From Martinezella lusitana (lineage in GTDB: Bacteria > Pseudomonadota > Alphaproteobacteria > Rhizobiales > Rhizobiaceae): a stretch of DNA of 64,000 bases. How positions within the stretch are numbered: position 1 is the stretch's first letter; every line of letters begins with the position of its first letter. Positions 27,950-36,171 of this stretch are shown one piece after another. The notes under the pieces are model-generated. The model was not told the origin of the DNA. It saw nothing but the letters and a program-made list of their open reading frames with translations, and searched no databases. The DNA is taken from assembly GCF_010668395.1 (NCBI RefSeq), contig NZ_WUEY01000001.1, positions 62,001-126,000 of the forward strand. Reading direction: 5' to 3'. The position numbers were made by a program, and so were the translations under genes.

Positions 27950-29728
27950 TCAAGCAAGTGCGATACGTGCGGCTTCGAGACTGGAGGCCCCCGCGACGAC
28001 ACGGTCGGAGAGGGCGGCGGTTTCGGCCAGAAGGTTCTCCGCGGCAAAACGGCAGAGCGCAATGCGCTTGCCCCCTTCGCCATCGCCGGCATCGGCGAGG
28101 CCGCCCTTGGCCAGATAGGATCCCGTCAGCACCAAGCCGAAGAGCCGCTGATAAGGCGTGGCACCCGCCAGCGCCTGGGCGACGGCGCCTTCCGCCTGCT
28201 TCGCCAGAAGCCACTCGCTCGCCCTTTCCAGATCGGCAATGGCCGCCTGCAGCCGTGACGCCGTCTCGCCGAAGCCTTCGAGATTGGACTTGGCGACGGC
28301 ATCGGCGATCTCGCGCAGCTCGGCAACGAAGCCACGCAAATGATCGCCGTTGGCGATGGTGAGCTTGCGGGTCACCAGATCGATGGCCTGGATACCGTTG
28401 GTGCCTTCATAGATCGGAGCGATGCGCGCGTCCCTCAGCAGGCGCGCGGCACCTGTCTCCTCGATGAAACCCATGCCGCCATGGACCTGAATTCCGAGCG
28501 AGGCGACATCGACGCCGGCATCGGTGGAAAAGGATTTGGCGATCGGCGTCAGCAGCGCGGCGCGCTCCTGCCAGTAGCGGCCTTTCCGCGGATCGCGATG
28601 CGACATGTCGATCGCCTCGGCGCAGGCATAGCAGATCGCGCGCGAGCCCTGCGTCAGGGCTTTCATCGTCAGCAGCATGCGCGCGACATCGGGATGCTCT
28701 ATGATCGGGCTCATACCCGACGCCGCCGTGCCGGGCGCACGGCCCTGCGTGCGTTCCCTGGCATAGGCAATGGCCTTTTGCGTTGCGGCCTCGGCGATTG
28801 CCACACCCTGGATACCGACGGCCAGACGCGCATTGTTCATCATCGTGAACATGCAGGCGAGACCCTTGTTCTCTTCGCCGACCAGCCAGGCGACGGCGCC
28901 CTTTTCCGTGCCGTATTTGCCGTCGCCATAGATCATCGTGCAGGTCGGCGAGCCGTGGATGCCGAGCTTGTGTTCGAGCGAATGGGCGAAATAGTCGTTG
29001 CGCGCACCGAGCGAGCCATCGTCGTTCACGAGGAATTTCGGCACGAGGAACAGCGAAATGCCACGCGTGCCGGCAGGCGCATCCGGCAGGCGCGCGAGAA
29101 CGAAATGGACGATGTTTTCGGCTGCCTCATGATCGCCCCAGGTGATGAAGATCTTCTGGCCGAAGAGGCGATAGGTGCCGTCGTCGCGGCGTTCGGCACG
29201 CGTACGCAGCGCCCCGACATCGGAGCCGGCATGCGGCTCGGTCAGGTTCATGGTGCCGGACCATTCGCCGGAGACGAGCTTTGCCAGATATTTCGTCTTG
29301 AGGTCGTCGCTGCCATGCGCAATCAGCGCCTCGACGGCACCCATGGTCAGTGTCGGGGCCAGACCGAACGCCATGGAAGCGGAATTCCACATTTCCAGCG
29401 TCGCGATATTCAGCATATGCGGCAGGCCCTGCCCGCCGAATTCCTCCGGCGCGGTCAAGCCGTTCCAGCCGCCGGCAGTCCAGTCGCGATAGAGCTTCTC
29501 CCAGCCATCGGGAAGAACCACCTTGCCGTCGACCAGCCTTGCACCCTGCTTGTCGCCGATTTCGGCAAGCGGTTCCATTTCCTCGCCGGCAAACCGCCCC
29601 GCCTCCGAAAGGATGGCATCGACGACATCGGCGCTGAGATCGCCGAGGATGCCCTCATCCATGGCGCGTCCCATGCCCGCGACGTGCTTCAGCGTGAATG
29701 CGATTTCTTCGACTGGCGCCTTGTACAT
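27950..29728 (-). CDS. Acyl-CoA dehydrogenase, long C-terminal-extended type
   Basis: This 592-residue flavoprotein introduces a trans-2 double bond into acyl-CoA, passing electrons to ETF. The N-terminal domain, central FAD/substrate domain (NLTEPHAGSDVGALRTRAER; FGQKIFITWGDHEA) and C-terminal helical domain (VDVASLGIQVHGGMGFIEETG, then ARIAPIYEGTNGIQAIDLVTRKL) are clear. An extra C-terminal extension of about 130 residues marks the FadE/long-type subgroup. Upstream at 29810-29825 lies a palindrome of LiuR type. With the adjacent crotonase it forms a small beta-oxidation operon. The chain-length preference is unknown. Confidence 0.9.
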   Translation of the reverse strand: MYKAPVEEIAFTLKHVAGMGRAMDEGILGDLSADVVDAILSEAGRFAGEEMEPLAEIGDKQGARLVDGKVVLPDGWEKLYRDWTAGGWNGLTAPEEFGGQGLPHMLNIATLEMWNSASMAFGLAPTLTMGAVEALIAHGSDDLKTKYLAKLVSGEWSGTMNLTEPHAGSDVGALRTRAERRDDGTYRLFGQKIFITWGDHEAAENIVHFVLARLPDAPAGTRGISLFLVPKFLVNDDGSLGARNDYFAHSLEHKLGIHGSPTCTMIYGDGKYGTEKGAVAWLVGEENKGLACMFTMMNNARLAVGIQGVAIAEAATQKAIAYARERTQGRAPGTAASGMSPIIEHPDVARMLLTMKALTQGSRAICYACAEAIDMSHRDPRKGRYWQERAALLTPIAKSFSTDAGVDVASLGIQVHGGMGFIEETGAARLLRDARIAPIYEGTNGIQAIDLVTRKLTIANGDHLRGFVAELREIADAVAKSNLEGFGETASRLQAAIADLERASEWLLAKQAEGAVAQALAGATPYQRLFGLVLTGSYLAKGGLADAGDGEGGKRIALCRFAAENLLAETAALSDRVVAGASSLEAARIALA

Positions 29729-29809
29729 GCTGCTTCCTCCGCATTGGTGCTGCCAATGACCCGCCTCACCCGGGCCGAACGGCGATGTATTGTTACAGCT
29801 ATTTTTATT

Positions 29810-29825
29810 TTTACGTAAGCGTCAA
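29810..29825. promoter_or_regulatory. LiuR-like palindrome upstream of the acyl-CoA dehydrogenase operon
   Basis: TTTACGTAAGCGTCAA has dyad symmetry (TTxACG...CGTxAA) and lies 82 bases before the dehydrogenase start. MerR-family LiuR regulators of branched-chain and fatty acid degradation are reported to bind similar inverted repeats. No merR-type gene is in the window. The match is by eye only. Confidence 0.4.
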
Positions 29826-30016
29826 TTTTTTTCAAAAGCCTGGTAACCATTTCCACCTTGTCGCGAACCGGCACGACATTTGCGCCCTGGAGGCGCTACA
29901 CGCGTGTGGCATTGCTACCCGGCGCATCAATTATTCCATTTGAGGGTGGGCTTGCATAAACAATCGTCATGAACGAAGACTAAGGCAACTGTTCAGACAA
30001 TGCGAACGATACCGCC

Positions 30017-31018
30017 ATGAACACGCTCACGTCAGCCCACACGATACCAGGCTTCATCTGGGCCTACCGGCTCCTTCCCGGAGCAACCAAGCCGGAACGC
30101 CTGCCTGACGACATCGATCGTTCGACGCTGTTTGCAGAAGAGGGTTTCCTCTGGCTGCATCTCAATCTCGTGGACGCTCGTGTTGCCGCCTTCCTGGAGG
30201 ATGCGCCCGGACTGAACGACGCCGCACGCATCGCTCTGACGACGCACGAGACCCACGCGACGATCACCGTCGACGACCAGATGCTCTTCGGCACCCTGGT
30301 CGATTTTCAGCGGGACTTCGCCCGGGATACGCACGATATCGGCTGGCTGCACTTCGCAGTGACCGACCGGATGCTCATCACCAGCCGCCTGCAGCCGCTG
30401 CGCAGCCTGGACCGGGCGCGCGTGCTGATCGAGAAGAACGCCACCAGATTTTCCCGGCCGCTCGATATCTTCGAGCTGCTTGTGGTCGAGTTCCAGCGCA
30501 CTCTGATCTCAGTCGTCATAGAGATCAGCGAAGAGCTGAATCTTATCGAGGACTTCGTCCACGGGAACACCACGCGCGACGAGCGCACGCAGCTTCCGCC
30601 CATCCGGAGGACGATCGTGCGGCTGCACCGCCACCTGCGGACCGTCCTGTCGCTGATGCGCCATGCCGCCGCTTCGGACGACGAGGAAATGCCGCTCGGC
30701 TTCGAGGATGTCGCCGGGCGTCTGACGGGCCGGCTGGAAGCGGTCGAACACGATATCTATGCGCTGCAGGAGCGCGCCAGGCTGCTGCACGAAGAAATCG
30801 GTTCGAAGCTCTCCTCCGAGATCAACCGCCATCTCTACATTCTGTCGATCATGACCGCATTCCTGCTTCCGCCGACGCTGGTGACGGGCTTCTTCGGCAT
30901 GAACACTTCGAGCCTCCCCCTTTCGGGCGGGTCGAGCGGCACCGGCTATGCCGTGTGCTTCATCATCGTATCCATGCTGCTGGCATGGTGGCTTCTCAAG
31001 CGCGTCAATATTCTCTGA
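30017..31018 (+). CDS. CorA family divalent cation transporter, ZntB-like
   Basis: This 333-residue inner-membrane transporter has a large N-terminal cytoplasmic domain and two C-terminal membrane helices. The selectivity motif GMN is intact at residues 294-296 (FFGMNTSSLP). The long helix before the membrane (HRHLRTVLSLMRHAAA...EHDIYALQERARLLHEEI) fits the CorA funnel. The N-terminal region and the TSSLP rather than MPE after GMN suggest the ZntB zinc subgroup, though magnesium is possible. Its start has no clear Shine-Dalgarno sequence. A terminator follows. Confidence 0.88.
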   Translation: MNTLTSAHTIPGFIWAYRLLPGATKPERLPDDIDRSTLFAEEGFLWLHLNLVDARVAAFLEDAPGLNDAARIALTTHETHATITVDDQMLFGTLVDFQRDFARDTHDIGWLHFAVTDRMLITSRLQPLRSLDRARVLIEKNATRFSRPLDIFELLVVEFQRTLISVVIEISEELNLIEDFVHGNTTRDERTQLPPIRRTIVRLHRHLRTVLSLMRHAAASDDEEMPLGFEDVAGRLTGRLEAVEHDIYALQERARLLHEEIGSKLSSEINRHLYILSIMTAFLLPPTLVTGFFGMNTSSLPLSGGSSGTGYAVCFIIVSMLLAWWLLKRVNIL

Positions 31019-31037
31019 GGCCGCGCACGGCATGAAA

Positions 31038-31066
31038 AAGCCGCCCGGCGCAGACCGGGCGGCTTT
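31038..31066. terminator. Bidirectional Rho-independent terminator
   Basis: AAGCCGCCCGG and CCGGGCGGCTT form an 11-bp stem around a six-base loop. A run of A residues lies before it on the plus strand, which reads as T-rich for the convergent minus-strand gene. It ends both the CorA-like gene and the BA14K gene. Confidence 0.85.
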
Positions 31067-31090
31067 GCATTGACGAGTCCGGAAGCGTCC

Positions 31091-31555
31091 TCAGAAATAG
31101 GGCGAATAGCACTGACGGCGCGGGCCCGAATTGGGCTGGAACGTGTTGTCGTAGGAGCGGTAGGAACGATAACGTGCCTCGCACCATTCGACGTGACGCG
31201 GGTTGATGCCGGCGCTTGGAGCGGGTGCCGGAGCGTAATAGCGCGGCTGGCTGGCAATCGCTCCGCCAACGAGCGCGCCGGCGCCGAAGGCGGCCAGCGG
31301 GAACCAGTAGCCGTCGTGGTAGCGATAGCCATGTCGATAGCCCGAATAACCGCGATAGCCGCCATACCAGCCACGGCGATAGTAGCCGTCGCGGCGCCAT
31401 TGAACCTGTTCGAGGTTGGCGGGTGCGGCCTTGTCCGCCGATACGACGGGGGCAGCGGGCATCTGCATGGCGAAAGACGGCGCAAAGCTCGTCAGAGTGA
31501 CGGCCGCCGTAACGGCGACGGTCGCGATTTTCGCACGGAAACCAAGCATTTTCAT
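31091..31555 (-). CDS. BA14K family secreted protein
   Basis: The BA14K family was named for a Brucella abortus immunoreactive antigen with lectin-like properties. This protein of about 154 residues has a signal peptide ([25 protein letters not shown]) and a Tyr/Gly/Arg-rich middle ([20 protein letters not shown]). A short hydrophobic segment ([20 protein letters not shown]) and the conserved C-terminal motif [12 protein letters not shown]...CYSPYF follow. I place the start at ATG 31555; nearby in-frame ATGs at 31561 and 31549 and a longer frame from 31600 are alternatives. The product is probably an envelope protein. Confidence 0.85.
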   Translation of the reverse strand: MKMLGFRAKIATVAVTAAVTLTSFAPSFAMQMPAAPVVSADKAAPANLEQVQWRRDGYYRRGWYGGYRGYSGYRHGYRYHDGYWFPLAAFGAGALVGGAIASQPRYYAPAPAPSAGINPRHVEWCEARYRSYRSYDNTFQPNSGPRRQCYSPYF

Positions 31556-31756
31556 CTCCATTCCCTGGTTCGACTTGTGTTCAAGCCCATAGCGTTTCAT
31601 ATCGGGAATGCTTCCCGAGCGAGGTTTCGCTGCCTGCTTCGTCGCATATCGGAGTAGACGACAAGAAACGCGGCAGCACTTTATTTAGTTCCTCAAATCT
31701 CTACCAATTTAAGGAGTTATGCGGGGCTCCACGATGAATTTATAGTGATTGCATTC

Positions 31757-31771
31757 TTAACCCAAGATTAA
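31757..31771. promoter_or_regulatory. CtrA-like box upstream of the GH25 gene
   Basis: TTAACCCAAGATTAA matches TTAA-N7-TTAA exactly and is followed by CC. It ends 23 bases before the GH25-type start codon. Cell-cycle control of a peptidoglycan hydrolase by CtrA would be reasonable, but this rests on pattern only. Confidence 0.45.
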
Positions 31772-31794
31772 CCAGCAATCCTTACTATTATTTC

Positions 31795-32802
31795 ATGAAA
31801 GGATACCGGCAGAGTACGCTCCTGATTTGCAGCATCCTGACGATCCTGACCCTGATGGGTCCGGCCTCCAAGCTTTCGGCCGGTGAAACCCAACCCTGGA
31901 CAGATCCGAAAAACGCTTTGATCGTCGATGCTTACGAGCTGAACACCATCGACTGGAATGCATTTCTGCAAGACAAGCGGATCGCCGGTTTCATCTCCAA
32001 AGCATCCGACGGTCTCCCTGAAAGCTTCAGCTGCACGGGGGATCATGCCGGCGATACGGTGGCCCATTGCAAGACGATGTGGCGCAAATATGCCGTCAGC
32101 CGCGAGCTGTTTCAAACTCGCCGCATGCTTGCAAAAACGAATGGTCTGTTGTGGGGCGCCTATCATCTGGGACGGCCCGGCAACCCGATCGATCAGGCCA
32201 ATCATTTTCTCGACTATGCCGATCCGCAGCCGGACGAGTTGATGGTGCTCGACATAGACGGCATGGATACCACGCAGTTCATGTCGCTGGACGATGCGCA
32301 GATTTTCGTGGCCCATATCAAGATCAGGACCGGGCGCTATCCGATCCTCTATACCAACCACAACACGGCGCGATATATCGCCGATCATCGCGGCACCTAT
32401 CCGCTGCTGTCGCGGCTGCCGCTCTGGTATGCCCGTTACAAGCCGGATGTGAAGGGCACGTTCCCGCTCGGCAACTGGGATAGCTATGCCATCTGGCAGT
32501 TCGCTTCGTCGGACAATTGTTCCGAAAAGAGCTGCCCCTACCGCGTTCCCGGCACCCTGACCGATATCGACGTCAATGTCGTGCCGATGACCAGGATTCA
32601 GCTCGCCAAGGTTTGGCCGCAGGGCGATCTCCTGCCGGCCAAGCCCCTGCCCGCGCCGGACCTGACGATCGCGCTCGCGTCCCTGTGCAGCGGACCGCGG
32701 CAGACGCTGGTCTCGCTCATGGTCGACACCATCGTCACCGCGTCCACGCCGCCATCGACGAAGCCCGTCGAAATCAACGAGCTGAACTACGAGGATTTCT
32801 AG
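31795..32802 (+). CDS. GH25-type (lysozyme-like) secreted protein
   Basis: A 335-residue exported protein. The signal sequence covers about residues 1-30. The catalytic domain of glycoside hydrolase family 25 (Chalaropsis-type muramidase) starts with IVDAYELNTIDW, keeping the first aspartate (D45). The second motif, normally Asp-x-Glu, reads LDIDG (D153, D155), so the expected catalytic glutamate is an aspartate. Later GH25 strands (YPILYTNHN; LPLWYARYKPD; YAIWQF) are recognisable. Activity may be altered. Its last four bases overlap the convergent gbcB-like stop. A CtrA-like box is upstream. Confidence 0.8.
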   Translation: MKGYRQSTLLICSILTILTLMGPASKLSAGETQPWTDPKNALIVDAYELNTIDWNAFLQDKRIAGFISKASDGLPESFSCTGDHAGDTVAHCKTMWRKYAVSRELFQTRRMLAKTNGLLWGAYHLGRPGNPIDQANHFLDYADPQPDELMVLDIDGMDTTQFMSLDDAQIFVAHIKIRTGRYPILYTNHNTARYIADHRGTYPLLSRLPLWYARYKPDVKGTFPLGNWDSYAIWQFASSDNCSEKSCPYRVPGTLTDIDVNVVPMTRIQLAKVWPQGDLLPAKPLPAPDLTIALASLCSGPRQTLVSLMVDTIVTASTPPSTKPVEINELNYEDF

Positions 32803-33887
32803 GCTTCGATCTGCACGTCCGTCTTCGGGCGGGAGCAGCAGGCGAGGATGTAACCCTCGTCGATCTCGTCATCGAGGATGCCGCCATTGTGGCTCATCTC
32901 GACGTCGCCCGAGAGCTTCATCACGCGGCAGGTGCCGCAAAGACCGGATTCGCAGGCCGCGCCGATACGCACGCCTGCGCCCCGCGCCGCCTGCAGCACG
33001 GTCTGCCCTGCCGCGCAGACGACGTCCTTGCCGGCCATGGTGAAGCGGATCGTCGTTGCGGCTTCCGTCGAGGCATCGTCGCTCACTTCCGCGAGCGGCG
33101 TCGCCGCGTTGGCCGGCTGGAAGCTTTCCTGGTGGTAGCGCTTCATGTCGAAGCCATGGGCTTCCAGCATGGAACGGACGGCATCCATGAAGACTTCGGG
33201 ACCGCAGCAGAAAATCGTGCGATCCATGAAATCGGGGGCCAGCAGACCGATCTTCGCCTTGTCGATGCGGCCCTTCAGCCCCGACCAGAGATCGGTGCGG
33301 CCGCAACCCTCGACGATGAGACCGAGATTGAGGTTCGGCATGAAGCGCGCGAGATATTCCAGCTCGGAGCGGAAGATGATGTCGGCCGGGCCGCGCGAAC
33401 AGTTGATGAAGGTGATATCCGACAGCGGCGCGGTGTCGGACATGTAGCGGGTCATGGACATCATCGGCGTGATGCCGGAGCCGGCGGAAACGAAGAGATA
33501 TTTCTCGCCGGGATGACGGATATGGCTGAAATCGCCGAGAGGGCCGAAAGCCTTGATGCGCATGCCCGGCTTGAGGTTCTCGAACATCCAGCGCGTGCCG
33601 ATGCTATCCTTCTGCGCCTTCACCGTCACCGCGACCGAGAAGGGCCGCGATGGCGTCGAGGAGAGCGTATAGGTGCGCATGACCGGCTCCGGAGCCGTCG
33701 GCAGTTCAAGGGTCACGAACTGGCCGGGCAGATAGCGGAACCAGTTGTCCTTGTCGGACCTGAAGGTAAAGGTCATCACGTCCGGGGCTTCCGGCGTGGC
33801 CGAGAGGCATTCGAGCAGATGCTGCCTGTCGCTCCAAGGCTGCATCTGATCTAGGTGGCGATGCGGAAGGGAGACGGCCATGTTCAT
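32799..33887 (-). CDS. gbcB: Ferredoxin-reductase subunit of glycine betaine demethylase-type oxygenase
   Basis: GbcB-like electron-transfer partner of a Rieske oxygenase. The domains are FNR-like FAD (RTYTLSSTP) and NAD(P) binding (SAGSGITPMMSM; FCCGPEVFMDAV). A C-terminal plant-type 2Fe-2S ferredoxin domain has CESGLCGTC and a terminal cysteine (ACCSRP). The order FAD-NAD-2Fe-2S fits the class that serves GbcA or CntA oxygenases. The start is ATG 33887, 2 bases behind the gbcA stop. The glycine betaine substrate is inferred from GbcA similarity. The transcript includes a cobalamin riboswitch upstream of gbcA. Confidence 0.85.
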   Translation of the reverse strand: MNMAVSLPHRHLDQMQPWSDRQHLLECLSATPEAPDVMTFTFRSDKDNWFRYLPGQFVTLELPTAPEPVMRTYTLSSTPSRPFSVAVTVKAQKDSIGTRWMFENLKPGMRIKAFGPLGDFSHIRHPGEKYLFVSAGSGITPMMSMTRYMSDTAPLSDITFINCSRGPADIIFRSELEYLARFMPNLNLGLIVEGCGRTDLWSGLKGRIDKAKIGLLAPDFMDRTIFCCGPEVFMDAVRSMLEAHGFDMKRYHQESFQPANAATPLAEVSDDASTEAATTIRFTMAGKDVVCAAGQTVLQAARGAGVRIGAACESGLCGTCRVMKLSGDVEMSHNGGILDDEIDEGYILACCSRPKTDVQIEA

Positions 33888-33889
33888 TC

Positions 33890-35134
33890 TCAGGCTACCG
33901 CCGAAAGCTTGGCCTGGTCGCCCTGCAGCCGGTTGATCATGAAATTCGTGTACCATTCGACGAACTGCATGACGCCGCCTTCGTGCATTTCCGAATAGGG
34001 GCCGGGCTCGTAAGCCGGCGAGCGGATGCCGAAGGCATTTTCCTCGACGATACGACGGTCCTGATCGTTGGTTTCGGTCCAGACGTGGGTCAGTTCCTCA
34101 AGATCGTAGTCGACACCCTCGACCGCATCCTTGTGAACGATCCACTTGGTGGTGACGGCGGTTTCCTCGGCGCTGATCGGCAGAACGCGGAAGGAAATGG
34201 CGTGATCGCCGAGTATGTGGTTCCACGTCGTCGGATAGTGGAACAGAAGCATGGTGCCGATGCCGTTGACCGTCACATCCGGAGAGAGCGGCCGCTTGAC
34301 GGCATTCTGGCCGGACATGGTGTAGCTTTCCGCGCCTTCGATCAGCGGCATGCGCGCGGTGCGGAACTGCCCATCCGGAGAGAGCTTGAATTCGCTCGGC
34401 AGGCCGGCGGCTTCGCAGTGCGCCCAATGCGCGGTGATCACGGGATCGCTCATCGCGCCCTGCACGCCGCTGACGGTCGGCGCTTCCGGGAAGGTGCGGC
34501 AAAGTTCGGGATGATTGGCGGCGCAGTGATAGCACTCGCGATTGTTTTCCCAGACCAGCTTCCAGTTGCCCTTTTCGATGATGGTGCTCTGGAAGGCGAT
34601 CTTGGCTTCGCTGATGCGATGCGGCGCCATGTAGGGTTCGATCGTGGCGCGGACGGACGCGAAGTCCGGAGCGTTCTTCGCCAGGCAGATGAAGATGTAG
34701 CCGCCGACGCTTTCGCAATGGACCGGCTTCAGCGAATACTGGCTCTTGTCGAAATCCTCGGCCATCTGGCGGGCGAACAGCAAGGAGCCGTCGAGCTCGT
34801 AGGTCCACTGATGATAGGGGCAGACCAGCTTTGCCGAGGAACCGCGATCGGTCGTGCAGACGCGCGAACCGCGATGGCGACAGCTGTTGTGGAAGGCGCG
34901 GATAACCTGGTCGCGGCCGCGAACGATGACGATCGGGTAATCGCCGATCTGGACGGTGAAGTAGTTGCCCGCGCGCGGCACTTCGCAATCGTGACCGATG
35001 AACAGCCAGTCGCGATAGTAGATCATCTCCATGTCGAGCTTGAAGTACTCGGCGTCGGTGTAGAAGGGTTGCTCCAGGCTGAAACCCGGCCGGCGGTTCT
35101 TCAATTGCCGCAAAACATTGCTGTTGATATCCAT
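33890..35134 (-). CDS. gbcA: Rieske-type oxygenase, glycine betaine demethylase-like GbcA
   Basis: This 414-residue alpha subunit has a Rieske 2Fe-2S domain, C85-x-H87 and C105-x2-H108 (CRHRGSRVC...CPYHQW). The mononuclear iron site has H203 and H208 within NRECYHCAANHPELC, plus a downstream Asp/Glu. The sequence resembles glycine betaine monooxygenases that demethylate betaine to dimethylglycine, rather than aromatic dioxygenases. The start is ATG 35134, with GAGGATAGGCAA before it. The longer open frame upstream runs through the leader. Its reductase is the next gene. A choline or carnitine-type substrate remains possible. Confidence 0.85.
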   Translation of the reverse strand: MDINSNVLRQLKNRRPGFSLEQPFYTDAEYFKLDMEMIYYRDWLFIGHDCEVPRAGNYFTVQIGDYPIVIVRGRDQVIRAFHNSCRHRGSRVCTTDRGSSAKLVCPYHQWTYELDGSLLFARQMAEDFDKSQYSLKPVHCESVGGYIFICLAKNAPDFASVRATIEPYMAPHRISEAKIAFQSTIIEKGNWKLVWENNRECYHCAANHPELCRTFPEAPTVSGVQGAMSDPVITAHWAHCEAAGLPSEFKLSPDGQFRTARMPLIEGAESYTMSGQNAVKRPLSPDVTVNGIGTMLLFHYPTTWNHILGDHAISFRVLPISAEETAVTTKWIVHKDAVEGVDYDLEELTHVWTETNDQDRRIVEENAFGIRSPAYEPGPYSEMHEGGVMQFVEWYTNFMINRLQGDQAKLSAVA

Positions 35135-35141
35135 TTGCCTA

Positions 35142-35212
35142 TCCTCGCGCAGTACCGGGAGACGAGCAGAGGACATGCGCGGCCGGTTGGGAACAGCCGG
35201 GTGCAATGTCCT
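35142..35212 (-). promoter_or_regulatory. Leader hairpin and anti-Shine-Dalgarno element of gbcA
   Basis: On the minus strand AGGACAT (35212-35206) pairs perfectly with ATGTCCT (35176-35170). The overlapping TCCTC (35173-35169) can instead pair with GAGGA (35146-35142), the ribosome site 7 bases before the gbcA ATG. The two pairings exclude each other. This is a plausible expression platform for the adjoining riboswitch. Confidence 0.5.
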
Positions 35213-35245
35213 GGCCGCCCGCCGCGGTCAGTAAACCATATGTGC

Positions 35246-35424
35246 CCAAGGCTGGTTTCCGGGCTCTGGAGCGGCCCTGTTTCCAGAACCCCATGGCACC
35301 TTCCCAGGCCGACCAGACCCAGTGGCTTTATCCGCCATGCCTTACTCCACCACCGTTGCGGGGGCAGCGCCGGATTTTGACCGGCTTCCCAATTCTCCGC
35401 CTCCCTAGCAGACGGCACCTTGAG
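35246..35424 (-). promoter_or_regulatory. Cobalamin (B12) riboswitch
   Basis: Read on the minus strand, the leader contains the known elements in order. They are GGGAAGCCGG with TCCGGCGCTGCCCCCGCAACGG, GAGTAAGGC, GCCACTGGG with GGGAAGG, and the B12-box AGCCCGGAAACCAGCC (35265-35250). Outer CAAGG and CCTTG segments can form P1. The only downstream gene on this strand is gbcA, 112 bases beyond. Cobalamin riboswitches normally repress B12 synthesis or transport, or B12-independent isozymes, when adenosylcobalamin is present. The remaining 35425-35654 sequence is promoter DNA with no gene. Confidence 0.9.
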
Positions 35425-35654
35425 ATTGATATCATCATATCCCTCGGCCCTGTCGGCGGCTGCGCTGCAATGCGACATCGGCTTCGAAATTGACGACAGG
35501 TGAAACGGGGCCGTGGGACGGTTGCAAGCAGCGCCAATATAGGAAGGTAATTCAAGCTCTTATGTGCCTGCGTGGAAAGTGCGGCATATGCGCCATCCAC
35601 ATCGCATCGATGACGCTTTATTCTGATTGCGACAGACCCGCCGCCGGCCGGCGC

Positions 35655-36068
35655 TCAGGGGGATGATTGGGCGGCGGAAAGCGCCATCAGGGCGGCCATC
35701 GCACGCCCGGCATCGGCAGCCGGCACGAAGATATGATCGTGATAGTAAGCGGCAACGACATTGGCGCTGATCCCCTCGTTTCCAAGGGCCGTGGCGAAGG
35801 CCGCCGTCAGGCCCACAGCCTCGAGAGACGAGTGGACCTCGAGCGTAATCATCCGCATTGCCGGTGCGGCCGGGAGCCCCGCTCGCTTCGCCGCCTCCAG
35901 GGGAAGGATCAGCGTCACGCCTTCCTTCTCCCGGAAAAGCCCGATCGGCTCCAGATGCAGATGATCCGCGAGCGCGGAGGCCGGCACGGTGCAATAGACG
36001 AACTCACCCGCGACGAGACGAGGCTTCATGCCGGAAAGCAGCTGCGTGAGATCGGTCATTCCTGGCAT
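35655..36068 (-). CDS. ACT domain-containing protein
   Basis: A 137-residue protein with two ACT-like halves, seen as FVYCTVPA...EPIGLFREKEGVTLILPLEAA and MRMITLEVHSSLEAVGLTAAFATALGNEGISANVVAAYYHDHIFVP. ACT domains bind small ligands, usually amino acids. The protein fits the free-standing ACT (COG3602) family. The ligand and partner are unknown. ATG 36068 follows GAGGAGACGAAAGAAC. It is alone on the minus strand. Confidence 0.78.
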   Translation of the reverse strand: MPGMTDLTQLLSGMKPRLVAGEFVYCTVPASALADHLHLEPIGLFREKEGVTLILPLEAAKRAGLPAAPAMRMITLEVHSSLEAVGLTAAFATALGNEGISANVVAAYYHDHIFVPAADAGRAMAALMALSAAQSSP

Positions 36069-36171
36069 GTTCTTTCGTCTCCTCGAAGGTTTGCCGGCCC
36101 GGCGCGGTTAAGCCCGGCTCAAGCTCTGCGATCTATCGTCCCGCATAGAGAGTCTTATAGCGAGATCCGGC

